Assembly: GCF_003945345.1 (NCBI RefSeq)
Contig: NZ_AP019308.1
Coordinates: 1,550,001-1,614,000, forward strand
Direction of reading: 5' to 3'
Source of the DNA: Paenibacillus baekrokdamisoli
Lineage (GTDB): Bacteria > Bacillota > Bacilli > Paenibacillales > Paenibacillaceae
DNA: 64,000 bases
Numbering within the stretch: position 1 is the first letter of the stretch; every line of letters begins with the position of its first letter. Below are positions 1 through 8,478 of this stretch, one piece after another. The notes under the pieces were generated by a model. That model was not told the origin of the DNA. It was given only the letters and a program-made list of their open reading frames with translations, and made no database searches. The translations under genes and the position numbers were made by a program.

Positions 1-480
1 GATCATACAGGAGTATCCTAGCAAAGCCAGCTTTATGAAGAAAAGGGTTCAGCTTATGCTTTACCAGCGGGTTACAGCGAACATAATTTAGGCTTATCCC
101 TGGATATTGGCTCTACACAAATGGAAATGAATAAAGCGCCTGAAGGAAAGTGGCTTAAGAAAAATGCTTGGAAATACGGTTTTATTTTACGCTATCCAGA
201 AGACAAAACAGCTATCACGGGTATTCAATATGAACCTTGGCATTATCGCTATATTGGTATGCCTCACAGCGCTATTATGCAAGAACATCATTTTGTTTTG
301 GAACAATATTTGGATTATTTAAGAAAAGAAAGAGTCATTTCGGTTCGTGTTGATGGTAAGAAATACGAAGTTTCTTATTATCCTGTCTCCAAAAAAATGA
401 CGATTAAAGTGCCGACAAATCGCCAGTATGACATTTCAGGCAACAATAGGGATGGAATCATTGTGACCGTGTACCCCTGA
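1..480 (+). pseudogene. VanY-like D,D-carboxypeptidase, 5' end outside window, frameshifted
   Basis: C-terminal part of a VanY/DacB-type zinc D-alanyl-D-alanine carboxypeptidase, which trims the last D-Ala of peptidoglycan stems outside the membrane. The zinc and catalytic motifs are visible: SEHNLGLSLD just upstream of 121 and EPWHYRYIG at 232-258. Reading that frame upstream meets a TAG at 19-21 directly before QSQLYEEKG. The expected preceding family residues (SYRSIL) are found in another frame at 3-20. Restoring about two bases near 20-21 would join the two, so this is either a real frameshift pseudogene or a sequence error. The first ATG in the frame (121) lies inside the domain and is not a credible start. 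A C-terminal extension of about 60 residues follows the peptidase core. Family call firm; inactivation moderately sure. Confidence 0.7.
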
Positions 481-516
481 TAAGCTTGTACGAATCTAAA
501 GAAAGTAAGGATATCC

Positions 517-1383
517 ATGATGAATACAACAATGAAAAAATGGCTTCGAAGGGATACATCAGCGGCATTCCTGTTTCTCGTACCGAGTGGTATAGGGTTT
601 GCTTTGTTTTACCTCATTCCGTTTGCAATGGGGGTCTTCTATTCCTTTATGAATAGTACGGTCGACAGCCAATTCGTTGGATTGGATAATTACCGCGAGC
701 TGCTCGCAAGCGATTCATTTCGTAAAGCGGCATCCAATACGTTTTATTTTACCGCAGTTAGTGTTCCGATCATGCTTGTACTGTCTTTGGGACTCGCAAT
801 GCTGCTGAATCAGAATATATATCTACGAAACTGGCTGAGAACGGCCTATGTGCTGCCGCTTGTCGTCCCTGTCGCTTCGATCATTCTAATCTGGCAAATG
901 CTGCTCGATTGGAACGGGTCACTTAATGCCTGGATGAATGATTTCGGATTCGACCGTGTGGATTGGATGAAGACAGATGCAGCGCGCAATGTTGTCATCA
1001 TCATCTATCTGTGGAAGAACATGGGCTATAACATCATTCTGTTCTTGGCGGGGCTGCAGCAAATTCCGAAGGATTATTACGAAACCGCTCAAATTGAAGG
1101 AGCTGGACGTTTTCGGCAATTTAGTAGAATAACGCTCATCTATTTGACTCCGACGATGTTCTTAGTCATCTTAATGTCTATTATTAACTCATTCAAAGTG
1201 TTCAGGGAAACGTACTTGATCGCAGGCGATTATCCGCATGACAGTATTTATATGCTGCAGCATTATATGAACAACATGTTCATGTCGCTGGATATTCAGA
1301 AGCTGACTGCGGCGGCAGCGATGATGACGGGCTGCATTCTGCTTCTTGTTATAGGGCTGTTTGCGCTTGAACGCCGTTTCTGA
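517..1383 (+). CDS. carbohydrate ABC transporter permease (MalF/UgpA type)
   Basis: 288-aa inner-membrane permease of a binding-protein-dependent ABC importer, sugar class. About six membrane segments are visible (roughly residues 17-40, 80-97, 112-130, 158-180, 207-225, 264-283). The cytoplasmic EAA loop that docks the ATPase is at 187-206 (YYETAQIEGAGRFRQF). Start ATG 517 follows a GTAAGGA motif. The gene is followed after 29 bases by a second permease, with an HlyD-like protein and a lipoprotein binding protein next, so it forms one operon. No ATPase gene is present; importers of this class in Gram-positives often share an MsmX-type ATPase encoded elsewhere. Substrate cannot be read from sequence. 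Confidence 0.9.
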   Translation: MMNTTMKKWLRRDTSAAFLFLVPSGIGFALFYLIPFAMGVFYSFMNSTVDSQFVGLDNYRELLASDSFRKAASNTFYFTAVSVPIMLVLSLGLAMLLNQNIYLRNWLRTAYVLPLVVPVASIILIWQMLLDWNGSLNAWMNDFGFDRVDWMKTDAARNVVIIIYLWKNMGYNIILFLAGLQQIPKDYYETAQIEGAGRFRQFSRITLIYLTPTMFLVILMSIINSFKVFRETYLIAGDYPHDSIYMLQHYMNNMFMSLDIQKLTAAAAMMTGCILLLVIGLFALERRF

Positions 1384-1412
1384 AAGTTTATGGAATAGGG
1401 CGGGGGAATCTA

Positions 1413-2291
1413 TTGAAAAGTACAAGAGTACTGCAAAAATATGCATTAACAATTGCCATGACTGCAATCGCTGTGCTGCTTATTTTCCCTATTATAATCA
1501 CATTCACCAATTCATTGCTGACAGAGCAGGAAATCAGTATTAATTATGGGTTGATAGGGAAAATGAACGAAACAGCTGCAGGAACAGCGAATCCTTTTAT
1601 TAATTTAAAGCTGCTGCCAGATCAAGTCTCGCTGGAGCAGTATGGCAAAATATTAATTAATAGCCCTAAATATCTAACTATGTTTTGGAATTCGGTATTC
1701 ATGGTGGTGCCGATTATCATCGGACAGACGCTAGTATCAGCGCTTGCTGCGTACGCGTTTGGTAAGCTGCAATTCCGGGGACGAGAATCGTTGTTTCTCA
1801 TCTATGTCTTAACGATGCTCATGCCGTTTCAAGTAACGCTGGTGCCGAATTATATTATGGCCGATAAGCTTGGGTTGCTGAATAGTACGAATGCCATTAT
1901 ATTACCTGGGATATTTGCTGCTTTCGGCGTGTTTATGCTCAGGCAGTCCATGCTGCATATTCCGTACACCTATATTGAAGCAGCGAAGATGGACGGAGCT
2001 GGACATTTGCGAATTTTTTACCTGATTATTATTCCGATGATTAAACCAGGTTTGGCTGCACTAGTCGTACTATTGTTCGTCGATTATTGGAATATGGTGG
2101 AGCAGCCTCTTATTTTTCTAGATGATCCGTTCATGCAGCCTTTATCAGTATATTTATCAAGAATTAATACGGGCGAACAGGGTGTTGCATTCGCTGCATC
2201 CGTGCTCTACATGACTCCGATGGTACTGTTATTTCTGTATGCGGAAACTTATTTTATTGAAGGCATTCAATTGTCTGGCATCAAAGGATAG
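1413..2291 (+). CDS. carbohydrate ABC transporter permease (MalG/UgpE type)
   Basis: 292-aa second permease, the expected partner of the preceding MalF-type protein. Starts at TTG 1413 behind GGGGGAA. Six membrane segments are visible, and the EAA loop is at about 187-206 (YIEAAKMDGAGHLRIF). The periplasm-side loop between the first and second segments (about 35-85) is longer than in MalG and carries an NPF/LLPDQ stretch typical of the CUT1 group. Ends 25 bases before the HlyD-like gene. It should form a heterodimer with the upstream permease; substrate unknown. Confidence 0.9.
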   Translation: MKSTRVLQKYALTIAMTAIAVLLIFPIIITFTNSLLTEQEISINYGLIGKMNETAAGTANPFINLKLLPDQVSLEQYGKILINSPKYLTMFWNSVFMVVPIIIGQTLVSALAAYAFGKLQFRGRESLFLIYVLTMLMPFQVTLVPNYIMADKLGLLNSTNAIILPGIFAAFGVFMLRQSMLHIPYTYIEAAKMDGAGHLRIFYLIIIPMIKPGLAALVVLLFVDYWNMVEQPLIFLDDPFMQPLSVYLSRINTGEQGVAFAASVLYMTPMVLLFLYAETYFIEGIQLSGIKG

Positions 2292-2316
2292 TTGCTGCGG
2301 TTAGGAGGACGGAGAT

Positions 2317-3483
2317 GTGGAATTGGAGCTAACAGAAGTGCCTAAAGATCGTAAGCGCAAACGTAAAATTCAAATCATTTTTACTGTTTTTATGGGGTTA
2401 TTAGTGCTTTTCACACTATTCAGCAATACACTGCAGTCGCTGACATTACCGAAGGTGACCACGGAGAGGGCGGCAATGGGCAGTTTTGTACATACGCTTG
2501 AAGGAAGTGGAGTTCTGCGGCCAATTGTGGAAGCAAAACTATTAAACCCTGCTGGTTGGAAAATCAAAACGATTCTCGTGAAAGAAGGTGATCATGTAAA
2601 GAAGGGGCAAAGGCTTATCATCTATGACAGTAAATCTGCCGAACGGGAATTGCAAGATGAGAAGACACAGTTGGCAAAGCAAACAATCGATCTGCAAAGT
2701 ATACAAGATCGGTTCATTCTATCGAAAATGGAAGGAGATGAAACGAAGATTCGCAGCGTAAGCCGCGATATGGAAACACGTAAACTCGATATGGGCGTTC
2801 AGGAACGAAAAATTAGCGATTTGAGAGACCGTTTAACTAACCAAAAGGAAATTACAGCTCCATTCGATGGTCTTATTACGAAGCTGAATGCCGTGGAGGG
2901 ATTATCGTCTATGGGGGAACCAGATGTGTATATTTCGAGTAACAGTGGGGGTTATCTGTTTGAATTTCCCTCCGATGCGCAGCGATTAACTGACTTAGGG
3001 GTTCAAGTTGGAGAGAAGATTGAGGTTGAAGTTCATATGATGTTAGATCAGCAGACGAGAATCATCGAAGGCATAATTACCGAGATCGTAAATGCAGAGC
3101 CGCGCACAGAGAACTCGAATGATATAGAGACGAATAAGACTCTAGTGATATCACAGAAGGTTATTCGCGTGAAAGTCGTTGGTACCGAGCTGAAAGGCGG
3201 TGAGCAAGCACTTGTCAAACTCACGAAAAGCTCACAGCAGGACGGGTTTATCATTTCCAATAAGGCGATTCATCAAGATCGGGAAGGCAAGTATATTTAC
3301 AAAATCGAAGAGCAGCAGGGCGCATTAGGGAATGTCTTTGTTGCACGAAAAGTTACCATTCTTTCCAGTGAATCGAATGACAAAGAAACGATAGTTCAAG
3401 CAGTTAGCTTTAATGAGAGTGATCTGATTATTTTGGAGAGCAGTGAGCCTTTGCAAGATGGCAACCGGGTTCGTTTGCAATAG
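2317..3483 (+). CDS. HlyD-like membrane fusion/efflux adaptor protein
   Basis: 388 aa. One membrane anchor at about 18-38, then a biotinyl-lipoyl-like half (ILVKEGDHVKKGQRL, about 85-99), a charged coiled-coil hairpin (about 105-170), the second lipoyl half (ITAPFDGLITKL) and C-terminal beta domains, the order seen in HlyD/RND adaptor proteins. Start GTG 2317 is set by AGGAGG at 2303-2308; an overlapping ATG two bases upstream closes after five codons. It lies between a sugar permease pair and its binding protein, an odd place for an efflux adaptor. It may couple the importer to the wall or to a partner; no partner exporter gene is nearby. Family call good, role unknown. Confidence 0.8.
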   Translation: MELELTEVPKDRKRKRKIQIIFTVFMGLLVLFTLFSNTLQSLTLPKVTTERAAMGSFVHTLEGSGVLRPIVEAKLLNPAGWKIKTILVKEGDHVKKGQRLIIYDSKSAERELQDEKTQLAKQTIDLQSIQDRFILSKMEGDETKIRSVSRDMETRKLDMGVQERKISDLRDRLTNQKEITAPFDGLITKLNAVEGLSSMGEPDVYISSNSGGYLFEFPSDAQRLTDLGVQVGEKIEVEVHMMLDQQTRIIEGIITEIVNAEPRTENSNDIETNKTLVISQKVIRVKVVGTELKGGEQALVKLTKSSQQDGFIISNKAIHQDREGKYIYKIEEQQGALGNVFVARKVTILSSESNDKETIVQAVSFNESDLIILESSEPLQDGNRVRLQ

Positions 3484-3524
3484 CTATGCACGTATACGAT
3501 ATAAAGATAGGGAGAGGAAGTCAT

Positions 3525-4871
3525 ATGATGAAAAAGCGACTATTGATTGTATGTATCTGTATTTTGCTGGCGGCTACAACCGCATGCAGTGCTGGAGGTA
3601 ACGGGGGTTTAGGCAGCAAAGAGAAACCAAAATCCAAAGATGGGAAGACGGTCGTCACGATATCTCTACTAAGACCGGACGCATTCTACCTCGGAGTAGA
3701 GAAGAAATTTGAGAAGAAGTATCCTGACATTGACCTGCAATTCCAAATCTTTAAACAAGAAGGGGAAAAATGGGGGGAGGGTGATTTTGAAAAATACATA
3801 AAAACGACGAATACAGCACTACTATCAGGAAAAGGCGCTGATATTTTCGAAATGAGCAGCTTGCCTGTCGGCAAATATGTGAGCAAGAAGCTTCTCATGA
3901 ACATGAATGATTGGATGGAACAAGACAAAACACTGAATAAGAGTAATTTGCAAACAAACATTTTGGAAGCTCTGAAAGTAGATGGCGGCTTGTATGTGAT
4001 GCCTTCCTCGTTCTACGTAGGGACATTCGTAGGAGATGGAGACATTCTGAAGAAGACGAGCGTGAAGTTCGATGATAAGAACTGGACCTGGAAGCAGTTT
4101 GAGGATATTTCGCAGCAGCTCATACAAAAGGAGGGAGACAGCAGCAAAGAACATCGCTACGCCTTAGCGAATGACACGCCGGAATTTTTCCTTCTGGCAC
4201 AAGTGAAGAATAATAATACGGATTTCATCGATCAGGTAACGCAGAAAGCAAAGTTTGATTCTCCCTTATTCGAGGAAACGATGCTGCATATTAAAAAAAT
4301 GTATGATGATAAAATCATGACTTCAAAACCAGCGGATATCGGAAATCAGTTGTTCTATTCCACCTTCTTGTTCTGGCCTGAAGACTTTATTGATGGACCG
4401 CATAGGTTCTACTCGAATCCGAAGCTGCTGCAAAGGCCGCATTCCGAAGGGGAACCAAGTGGAACTACATTCTTAACCCCTTTTCAGCTTGCCATACAAG
4501 ACAAATCATCGGTTAAAGAGGAAGCTTGGAAGTTTATTTCCTTTTTATTATCCGAAGAAGCGCAATCCTTAAGTGAGAGAGAAGGATTTTCACTCCTTAA
4601 ATCCGTGAATGAGAAGAAGATGAATGAAATGCATGAAAAAGTGAAAAGTGGCGCCTATAAACTTCCATCAGGGAAAGCAGTTAAGATATCGGAAGAAGAC
4701 TTTGCATCGTTCAAACAGCTCATCAATACAGCGGATCGCTTGGCATCAACGGACAATAAAGTGTTGTCGATTATCGAAGAGGAGTCCAAATCATTCTTCA
4801 GCGGTCAAAAGACTGCCAAGGAAGTAGCAAAATTGATCCAGAACCGAGTGACAACCTACTTAAACGAATAA
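3525..4871 (+). CDS. extracellular solute-binding lipoprotein of the ABC importer
   Basis: 448-aa family 1 solute-binding protein. ATG 3525 is chosen over an earlier in-frame ATG (3486) because a signal peptide starts there (MMKKRLLIVCICILLAA) and GAGAGGAAG sits just upstream. A lipobox (ATTAC) places the lipid-modified Cys near residue 23, anchoring it on the outer face of the membrane. The mature domain has typical features of the family: KFEKKYPDIDLQFQ early, and EEAWKFISFLLSEEAQ near residue 340. It should deliver substrate to the two permeases upstream. Last gene of the operon, followed by a strong terminator. Confidence 0.88.
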   Translation: MMKKRLLIVCICILLAATTACSAGGNGGLGSKEKPKSKDGKTVVTISLLRPDAFYLGVEKKFEKKYPDIDLQFQIFKQEGEKWGEGDFEKYIKTTNTALLSGKGADIFEMSSLPVGKYVSKKLLMNMNDWMEQDKTLNKSNLQTNILEALKVDGGLYVMPSSFYVGTFVGDGDILKKTSVKFDDKNWTWKQFEDISQQLIQKEGDSSKEHRYALANDTPEFFLLAQVKNNNTDFIDQVTQKAKFDSPLFEETMLHIKKMYDDKIMTSKPADIGNQLFYSTFLFWPEDFIDGPHRFYSNPKLLQRPHSEGEPSGTTFLTPFQLAIQDKSSVKEEAWKFISFLLSEEAQSLSEREGFSLLKSVNEKKMNEMHEKVKSGAYKLPSGKAVKISEEDFASFKQLINTADRLASTDNKVLSIIEEESKSFFSGQKTAKEVAKLIQNRVTTYLNE

Positions 4872-4893
4872 AGAGAAATATCCAGTATAGGGG

Positions 4894-4918
4894 AAAGCTT
4901 GAGAAATCAAGCTTTTTT
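4894..4918 (+). terminator. Rho-independent terminator of the ABC operon
   Basis: Nine-base-pair stem AAAGCTTGA/TCAAGCTTT with a GAAA loop, followed by a T run. A nearly identical hairpin occurs at 37195-37223. Confidence 0.9.
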
Positions 4919-5016
4919 AGTTTGTCGATAATAGAACAGGTCAATATTCAAAAGTTTCTTCCAGTTATATCCTATTGTAGTATGGTAGTAACTTGTTTTT
5001 GAAGGGAGTGATCGGC

Positions 5017-5070
5017 ATGAAAAGCCGGGCTATTACTACTATTGTTATTTTTAAGGTGATCATTAACTGA
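5017..5070 (+). CDS. 17-aa leader peptide of the APH-like kinase gene
   Basis: Small frame MKSRAITTIVIFKVIIN behind GAAGGGAGTG with good spacing. It is followed by hairpins and by an intrinsic terminator that lies before, not after, the kinase gene at 5261. This is the standard arrangement of ribosome-mediated attenuation. The run of hydrophobic residues (TIVIFKVII) resembles in type, not in exact sequence, drug-stalling leaders such as that of ermC. Translation is inferred from the ribosome binding site and context only. Confidence 0.6.
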   Translation: MKSRAITTIVIFKVIIN

Positions 5071-5078
5071 ATATTGGA

Positions 5079-5099
5079 GGCAGACATAGTTAGTCTGCC
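5079..5099 (+). promoter_or_regulatory. leader hairpin after the leader peptide
   Basis: Perfect seven-base stem GGCAGAC/GTCTGCC with a seven-base loop, nine bases after the leader stop codon. A second stem (GAGGGT 5140-5145 with ACCCTC 5165-5170) follows. Together with the terminator at 5185 they make a multi-stem leader that could switch between folds. Confidence 0.6.
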
Positions 5100-5184
5100 C
5101 ATATAAAGGATATTGCTGCTCATTTTTCCTGTTCATGGAGAGGGTCTGTTTGTTTTGGATTCTTACCCTCCTATAAGGATTAGT

Positions 5185-5215
5185 AGACCGCAGGCATAGC
5201 CTTGCGGTCTTTTTG
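5185..5215 (+). terminator. attenuator terminator ahead of the APH-like kinase gene
   Basis: AGACCGCAGG pairs with CCTTGCGGTCT and is followed by five T residues, ending 46 bases before the kinase ATG. GGTCT at 5143-5147 can pair with AGACC at 5185-5189, the 5' arm of this stem, offering an antiterminator. Upstream position and a competing fold argue for conditional termination. Confidence 0.75.
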
Positions 5216-5260
5216 CGCTCAAAAATAGGGCTATTCATTTAAAATGAGGAGTTGTAGACG

Positions 5261-6244
5261 ATGTTGAAGCTAAAATATCTTTTCAATGATGTGAATGCAG
5301 CAGAAATGCTTTTGAGAAATTGGGATTTTGATAACGAATCTATGGATATGTTTCAGTATTATCGAATATCCTCAAACGCGATTTATCCGTTCCAATTCAA
5401 AGGGAATACCCAGCTATTAAGATTTGCCCCAAAAACGGAGAAGAGTAAAGAAAATATTTTAGCAGAACTCGATTTTATTGCATATCTGCGTACCAAACAA
5501 TATGGGGTACTAGAAGCCGTTGTATCAAAAGCTGGGGAAGAGCTTGTAGAAGCCCAAACACCATGGGGCGAGTACTTTGCTTCCGTATTTAAACGTGTAG
5601 CAGGCGAACAGATTAACAAGACTGATTTTAACGATAACGTTGTTTTCAGCCTTGGGAAAGCGCTCGGAAGACTTCATTATTTATCTAGTGAATATACACC
5701 TATTAATCACAAGAGATGGTCATACCGCGATGTTTTAAATTGGATTGAGAATACACTGGTTGATTTTCCACAGGAAACAGCAGCTTTGGCAGAAACAAGG
5801 TTATTGCAGGATTATTTCTCTTCTATACCTATCACAAAAAGTAATTATGGACTTATTCATTATGACTTTGAGTCTGATAATGTTTTCTTTGATGAAGAAA
5901 CGAAATCTTGTAACATTATTGATTTTGATGATGCTATGTATCACTGGTATGCGATGGATATTGAGCAATCTCTTGATAGCTTGCAGGGTGATGTTCCAGT
6001 TGAAATGTTTAGCCATAAAAAACAGTGCTTTATGGAAGGATATCTCACTGAATATGATTGCTCAGATGATTCTCTTTCAATTGTGCCAGCTTGCAGGCGG
6101 TTTGCTAATTTATATGGGTATACTCGTATCCTAAGATCCATATCCGAACAATGGGCTAATGAACCGGATTGGTTGATACAATTGAGAGGGAGATTAACTA
6201 GGCATCTGGAAGATAAAACTTCTTGCTTTGGACAGGAGATTTAA
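5261..6244 (+). CDS. APH-fold phosphotransferase (aminoglycoside/choline kinase family)
   Basis: 327 aa. The kinase core of the APH superfamily is visible: catalytic loop GLIHYDFESDNVFF at about 197-210 (H200, D202, N207) and metal-binding DFDD at 221-224. Family members phosphorylate aminoglycosides, macrolides or small alcohols. The substrate cannot be named here; it is not a close match by eye to a classical APH(3') enzyme. ATG 5261 follows GAGGAG. It stands alone, controlled by an upstream leader peptide and terminator, a pattern usual for genes induced by translation inhibitors, so a resistance role is a reasonable inference. Confidence 0.8.
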   Translation: MLKLKYLFNDVNAAEMLLRNWDFDNESMDMFQYYRISSNAIYPFQFKGNTQLLRFAPKTEKSKENILAELDFIAYLRTKQYGVLEAVVSKAGEELVEAQTPWGEYFASVFKRVAGEQINKTDFNDNVVFSLGKALGRLHYLSSEYTPINHKRWSYRDVLNWIENTLVDFPQETAALAETRLLQDYFSSIPITKSNYGLIHYDFESDNVFFDEETKSCNIIDFDDAMYHWYAMDIEQSLDSLQGDVPVEMFSHKKQCFMEGYLTEYDCSDDSLSIVPACRRFANLYGYTRILRSISEQWANEPDWLIQLRGRLTRHLEDKTSCFGQEI

Positions 6245-6586
6245 GGAAACGCCGAGGGGAGTATTGAATTGTGTTTAATCAATGATAGCTAGCAAATTAC
6301 ATGTATAAAGCGTAATGGCAGACTAGACGACAATGTTCTAGTCTGCCATTCTTCTTCACGTAGCGTTCACAATAGGTGGCAGATCGAAGCGTGAGTTTTA
6401 TCTCAGAAATATCAATAGATAAAATAGGTGGTAAGTAGGTTTCACAACCTGCTTACTGTCTTTTCATTTATAGCAGCTTGGAGATCCGCGTATTGCATCC
6501 AATCTATGTTAAGCTACACATTTATAACGGGGAAAGTGTAAAATATTTCTATTCTATCCTTATACTATTAAGAAGGAGGTGTTCGT
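6245..6586. other. intergenic region with two strong hairpins
   Basis: No gene seen. Hairpin 1 at 6314-6350 has a 14-bp stem (AATGGCAGACTAGA and its complement, 9-base loop), followed by CTTCTTC rather than a pure T run. Hairpin 2 at 6432-6461 has an 11-bp stem (GTAAGTAGGTT/AACCTGCTTAC) followed by TGTCTTTT and is a likely terminator. Both lie downstream of the kinase gene. Confidence 0.6.
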
Positions 6587-6688
6587 TTGTTTTTTGACCA
6601 ATCACCCTATGAAATAAAAGTAGAGTGGGGACAAAGGGGACCGTGCTGCAGGGGAACGAGGGGACATTGTAAGAAAAACTGTCTATGA
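6587..6688 (+). pseudogene. N-terminal remnant resembling 2-phosphosulfolactate phosphatase (ComB)
   Basis: A good ribosome binding site (AAGGAGGTG) precedes TTG 6587, which opens a frame beginning MFFDQSPYEIKVEWG, like the N-terminus of the ComB phosphatase family. The similarity stops after about 18 residues and the frame closes at 33 codons. The rest of the gene is absent. Probably the surviving 5' end of a deleted gene; family assignment rests on a short match. Confidence 0.35.
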
Positions 6689-6786
6689 CTCGGCAGACAT
6701 CCAATTGATACTTGTAACTTCATAGGCATTCTTTTTGTTATAAAAGTCCGAACTTAACGATTACATGATATTTTAAGTATGTCCAC

Positions 6787-7488
6787 CTATGATGACGAAT
6801 TCGATAAATTGGAGTAGAGCCCTGCTTCATCCAAAAGATAATGTAGTATTTTGGATTGAAAATGTACACGGTTTGAAACAGGTAAACTCCAGCAGGTCTC
6901 CACAGTAATTGACTTCGATTTAAGTAAGCGGTTAGCTGCATTACGACCTGAACCCGGTAAAATGCTCAACTTAATCGTGAACCGCCTAGCCGGCGGAACT
7001 ATAGAGCGATTTATTCGATTTACAACCCGTTTTACTGTAGGTACAGCTTTACTCCCGGGGTTTGTGATGAGTGTCTGCCCTAAAACTCTCGGATCTAAAC
7101 TAGACAAATCGTTGGCTTCATGAAGATCAATGTACCAATCCGGTTGGTAATCCTTGGCTAATTGAAATAACGCAGCCGAAAGTGGATGGCGAGCCTTCTC
7201 TTTAATGTTACGCGGGAATGTTCGGTTCAAATCTGGAACTCCGCGGATATGTCGTTTATAAGCGACTTGATTTACAATGGGAACAATAATCAACGTTCCC
7301 TTATGGATACGCATAGACTCCATCTTCAGCATACTCAGCAGCTTTTTGGCTGCGATGACACTCGCACGTTCATTTCCGTGAACACCAGCTGTGATCATAA
7401 CCTTGTTTCCTTCTGCATTCCCTCTAATCATGAAGTATGGAGTTTCGAATTGGGTGTCCTCAGCTAATTGTTTTTTGATGATACGCAA
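6787..7488 (-). CDS. succinylglutamate desuccinylase/aspartoacylase (AstE/AspA) family zinc hydrolase
   Basis: 233-aa M14-like carboxypeptidase-fold hydrolase. Zinc-site motif GVHGNE is at residues 35-40, followed by DLNRTFP (about 85-91), DLHE (about 121-124) and a later VET that fits the catalytic glutamate region. TTG start is placed by a near-perfect GGAGGTGAT five bases upstream. Shorter than AstE (about 330 aa) but close to compact aspartoacylase-like proteins of Firmicutes, which act on small acylated amino acids or peptides; substrate unknown. Divergent from the YheC/D gene. Confidence 0.82.
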   Translation of the reverse strand: MRIIKKQLAEDTQFETPYFMIRGNAEGNKVMITAGVHGNERASVIAAKKLLSMLKMESMRIHKGTLIIVPIVNQVAYKRHIRGVPDLNRTFPRNIKEKARHPLSAALFQLAKDYQPDWYIDLHEANDLSSLDPRVLGQTLITNPGSKAVPTVKRVVNRINRSIVPPARRFTIKLSILPGSGRNAANRLLKSKSITVETCWSLPVSNRVHFQSKILHYLLDEAGLYSNLSNSSS

Positions 7489-7620
7489 TTAAATCACCTC
7501 CGCAATATTTTACAGTATGATTGATACGAAACAATGGCACCGGGCAAATGTGCAAGCAAAAATATCCGCAGGCACATATCTTTATAGGGATCAAGAATGA
7601 TCGGAGAGGATGGTTTATTA

Positions 7621-8358
7621 ATGCCTAGTCTTGCAACCAAACAAAACGTAAGTAAATCACTGAATACCAATAGCGAACTAAGACCGAATGTTCCTGAGAC
7701 AAGTTTGTTCAATAGACCAACACTTAAAAGGATGCTGGATAAGTACAAAATGCTGTATGTAAAGCCGAATAACGGAACGGGCGGCAATGGGGTCATACGG
7801 GTGGAAAAGTTGGGACCTAGCCAATATGAATATCAGTTGGAAACCACTGTCACGACGTTCAAAACATTCGACCTATTATTCGATTCTATAAAAAAGATGA
7901 CGTCAAGCACCCCATATATCATTCAACACGGTATTCATTTATTGCGTTACAGCAAACGGCGCTTTGATCTAAGGGTTATGGTGCAGAAGAACCCTCAAGG
8001 GAAATGGGAAACGACAGGGATTATCGGTCGATTAGGACACCCGAAGAAGATCGTAACCAATGTATGTAAAGGCGGCAGCTCTGAGCCGATTGAGGTTTTA
8101 CTGAAAATGCATGTGCCCAATATACGCACTTTTAGAAAAGGGTTGGAAAGTCTGGGGATAATGGTAGCCAGTCAATTGAACAAAACATTTCCTGCTATTA
8201 AAGAATTGGGTTTGGATATCGGGATTGATGAGCGTGCACATCCCTGGATTTTGGAGGCCAATACTCGACCTGCTATTTATGGATTCAAGAGCCTAAAAGA
8301 TAAGCGTATATATGAGAAGATATGCCGTTATCAAAAAGCGTATGGTCGTGGTAAATAA
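7621..8358 (+). CDS. YheC/YheD family ATP-grasp protein (spore coat associated)
   Basis: 245 aa from ATG 7621; an in-frame ATG at 7597 is also possible. ATP-grasp features: MLYVKPNNGTGGNGVIRV near the N-terminus, RFDLRVMVQ in the middle and a metal-binding stretch GLDIGIDERAHPWILEANTRP near the C-terminus. The start at 7621 is favoured by GGAGAGGA upstream. YheC/YheD proteins are found with endospores of Bacillales; their ligation substrate is not established. Shorter than Bacillus YheD, which has an extra N-terminal part. Confidence 0.82.
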   Translation: MPSLATKQNVSKSLNTNSELRPNVPETSLFNRPTLKRMLDKYKMLYVKPNNGTGGNGVIRVEKLGPSQYEYQLETTVTTFKTFDLLFDSIKKMTSSTPYIIQHGIHLLRYSKRRFDLRVMVQKNPQGKWETTGIIGRLGHPKKIVTNVCKGGSSEPIEVLLKMHVPNIRTFRKGLESLGIMVASQLNKTFPAIKELGLDIGIDERAHPWILEANTRPAIYGFKSLKDKRIYEKICRYQKAYGRGK

Positions 8359-8478
8359 AGTTATGCTCAATAGACACATCAAAATAGGAAAATAAAATGA
8401 AGAAAGTTTCTCTTTTAGAAAAATGTAACACCTATATTATAAGAAGGGTAAGTTCAAACAAAGCTGGAGGTTATTCCA

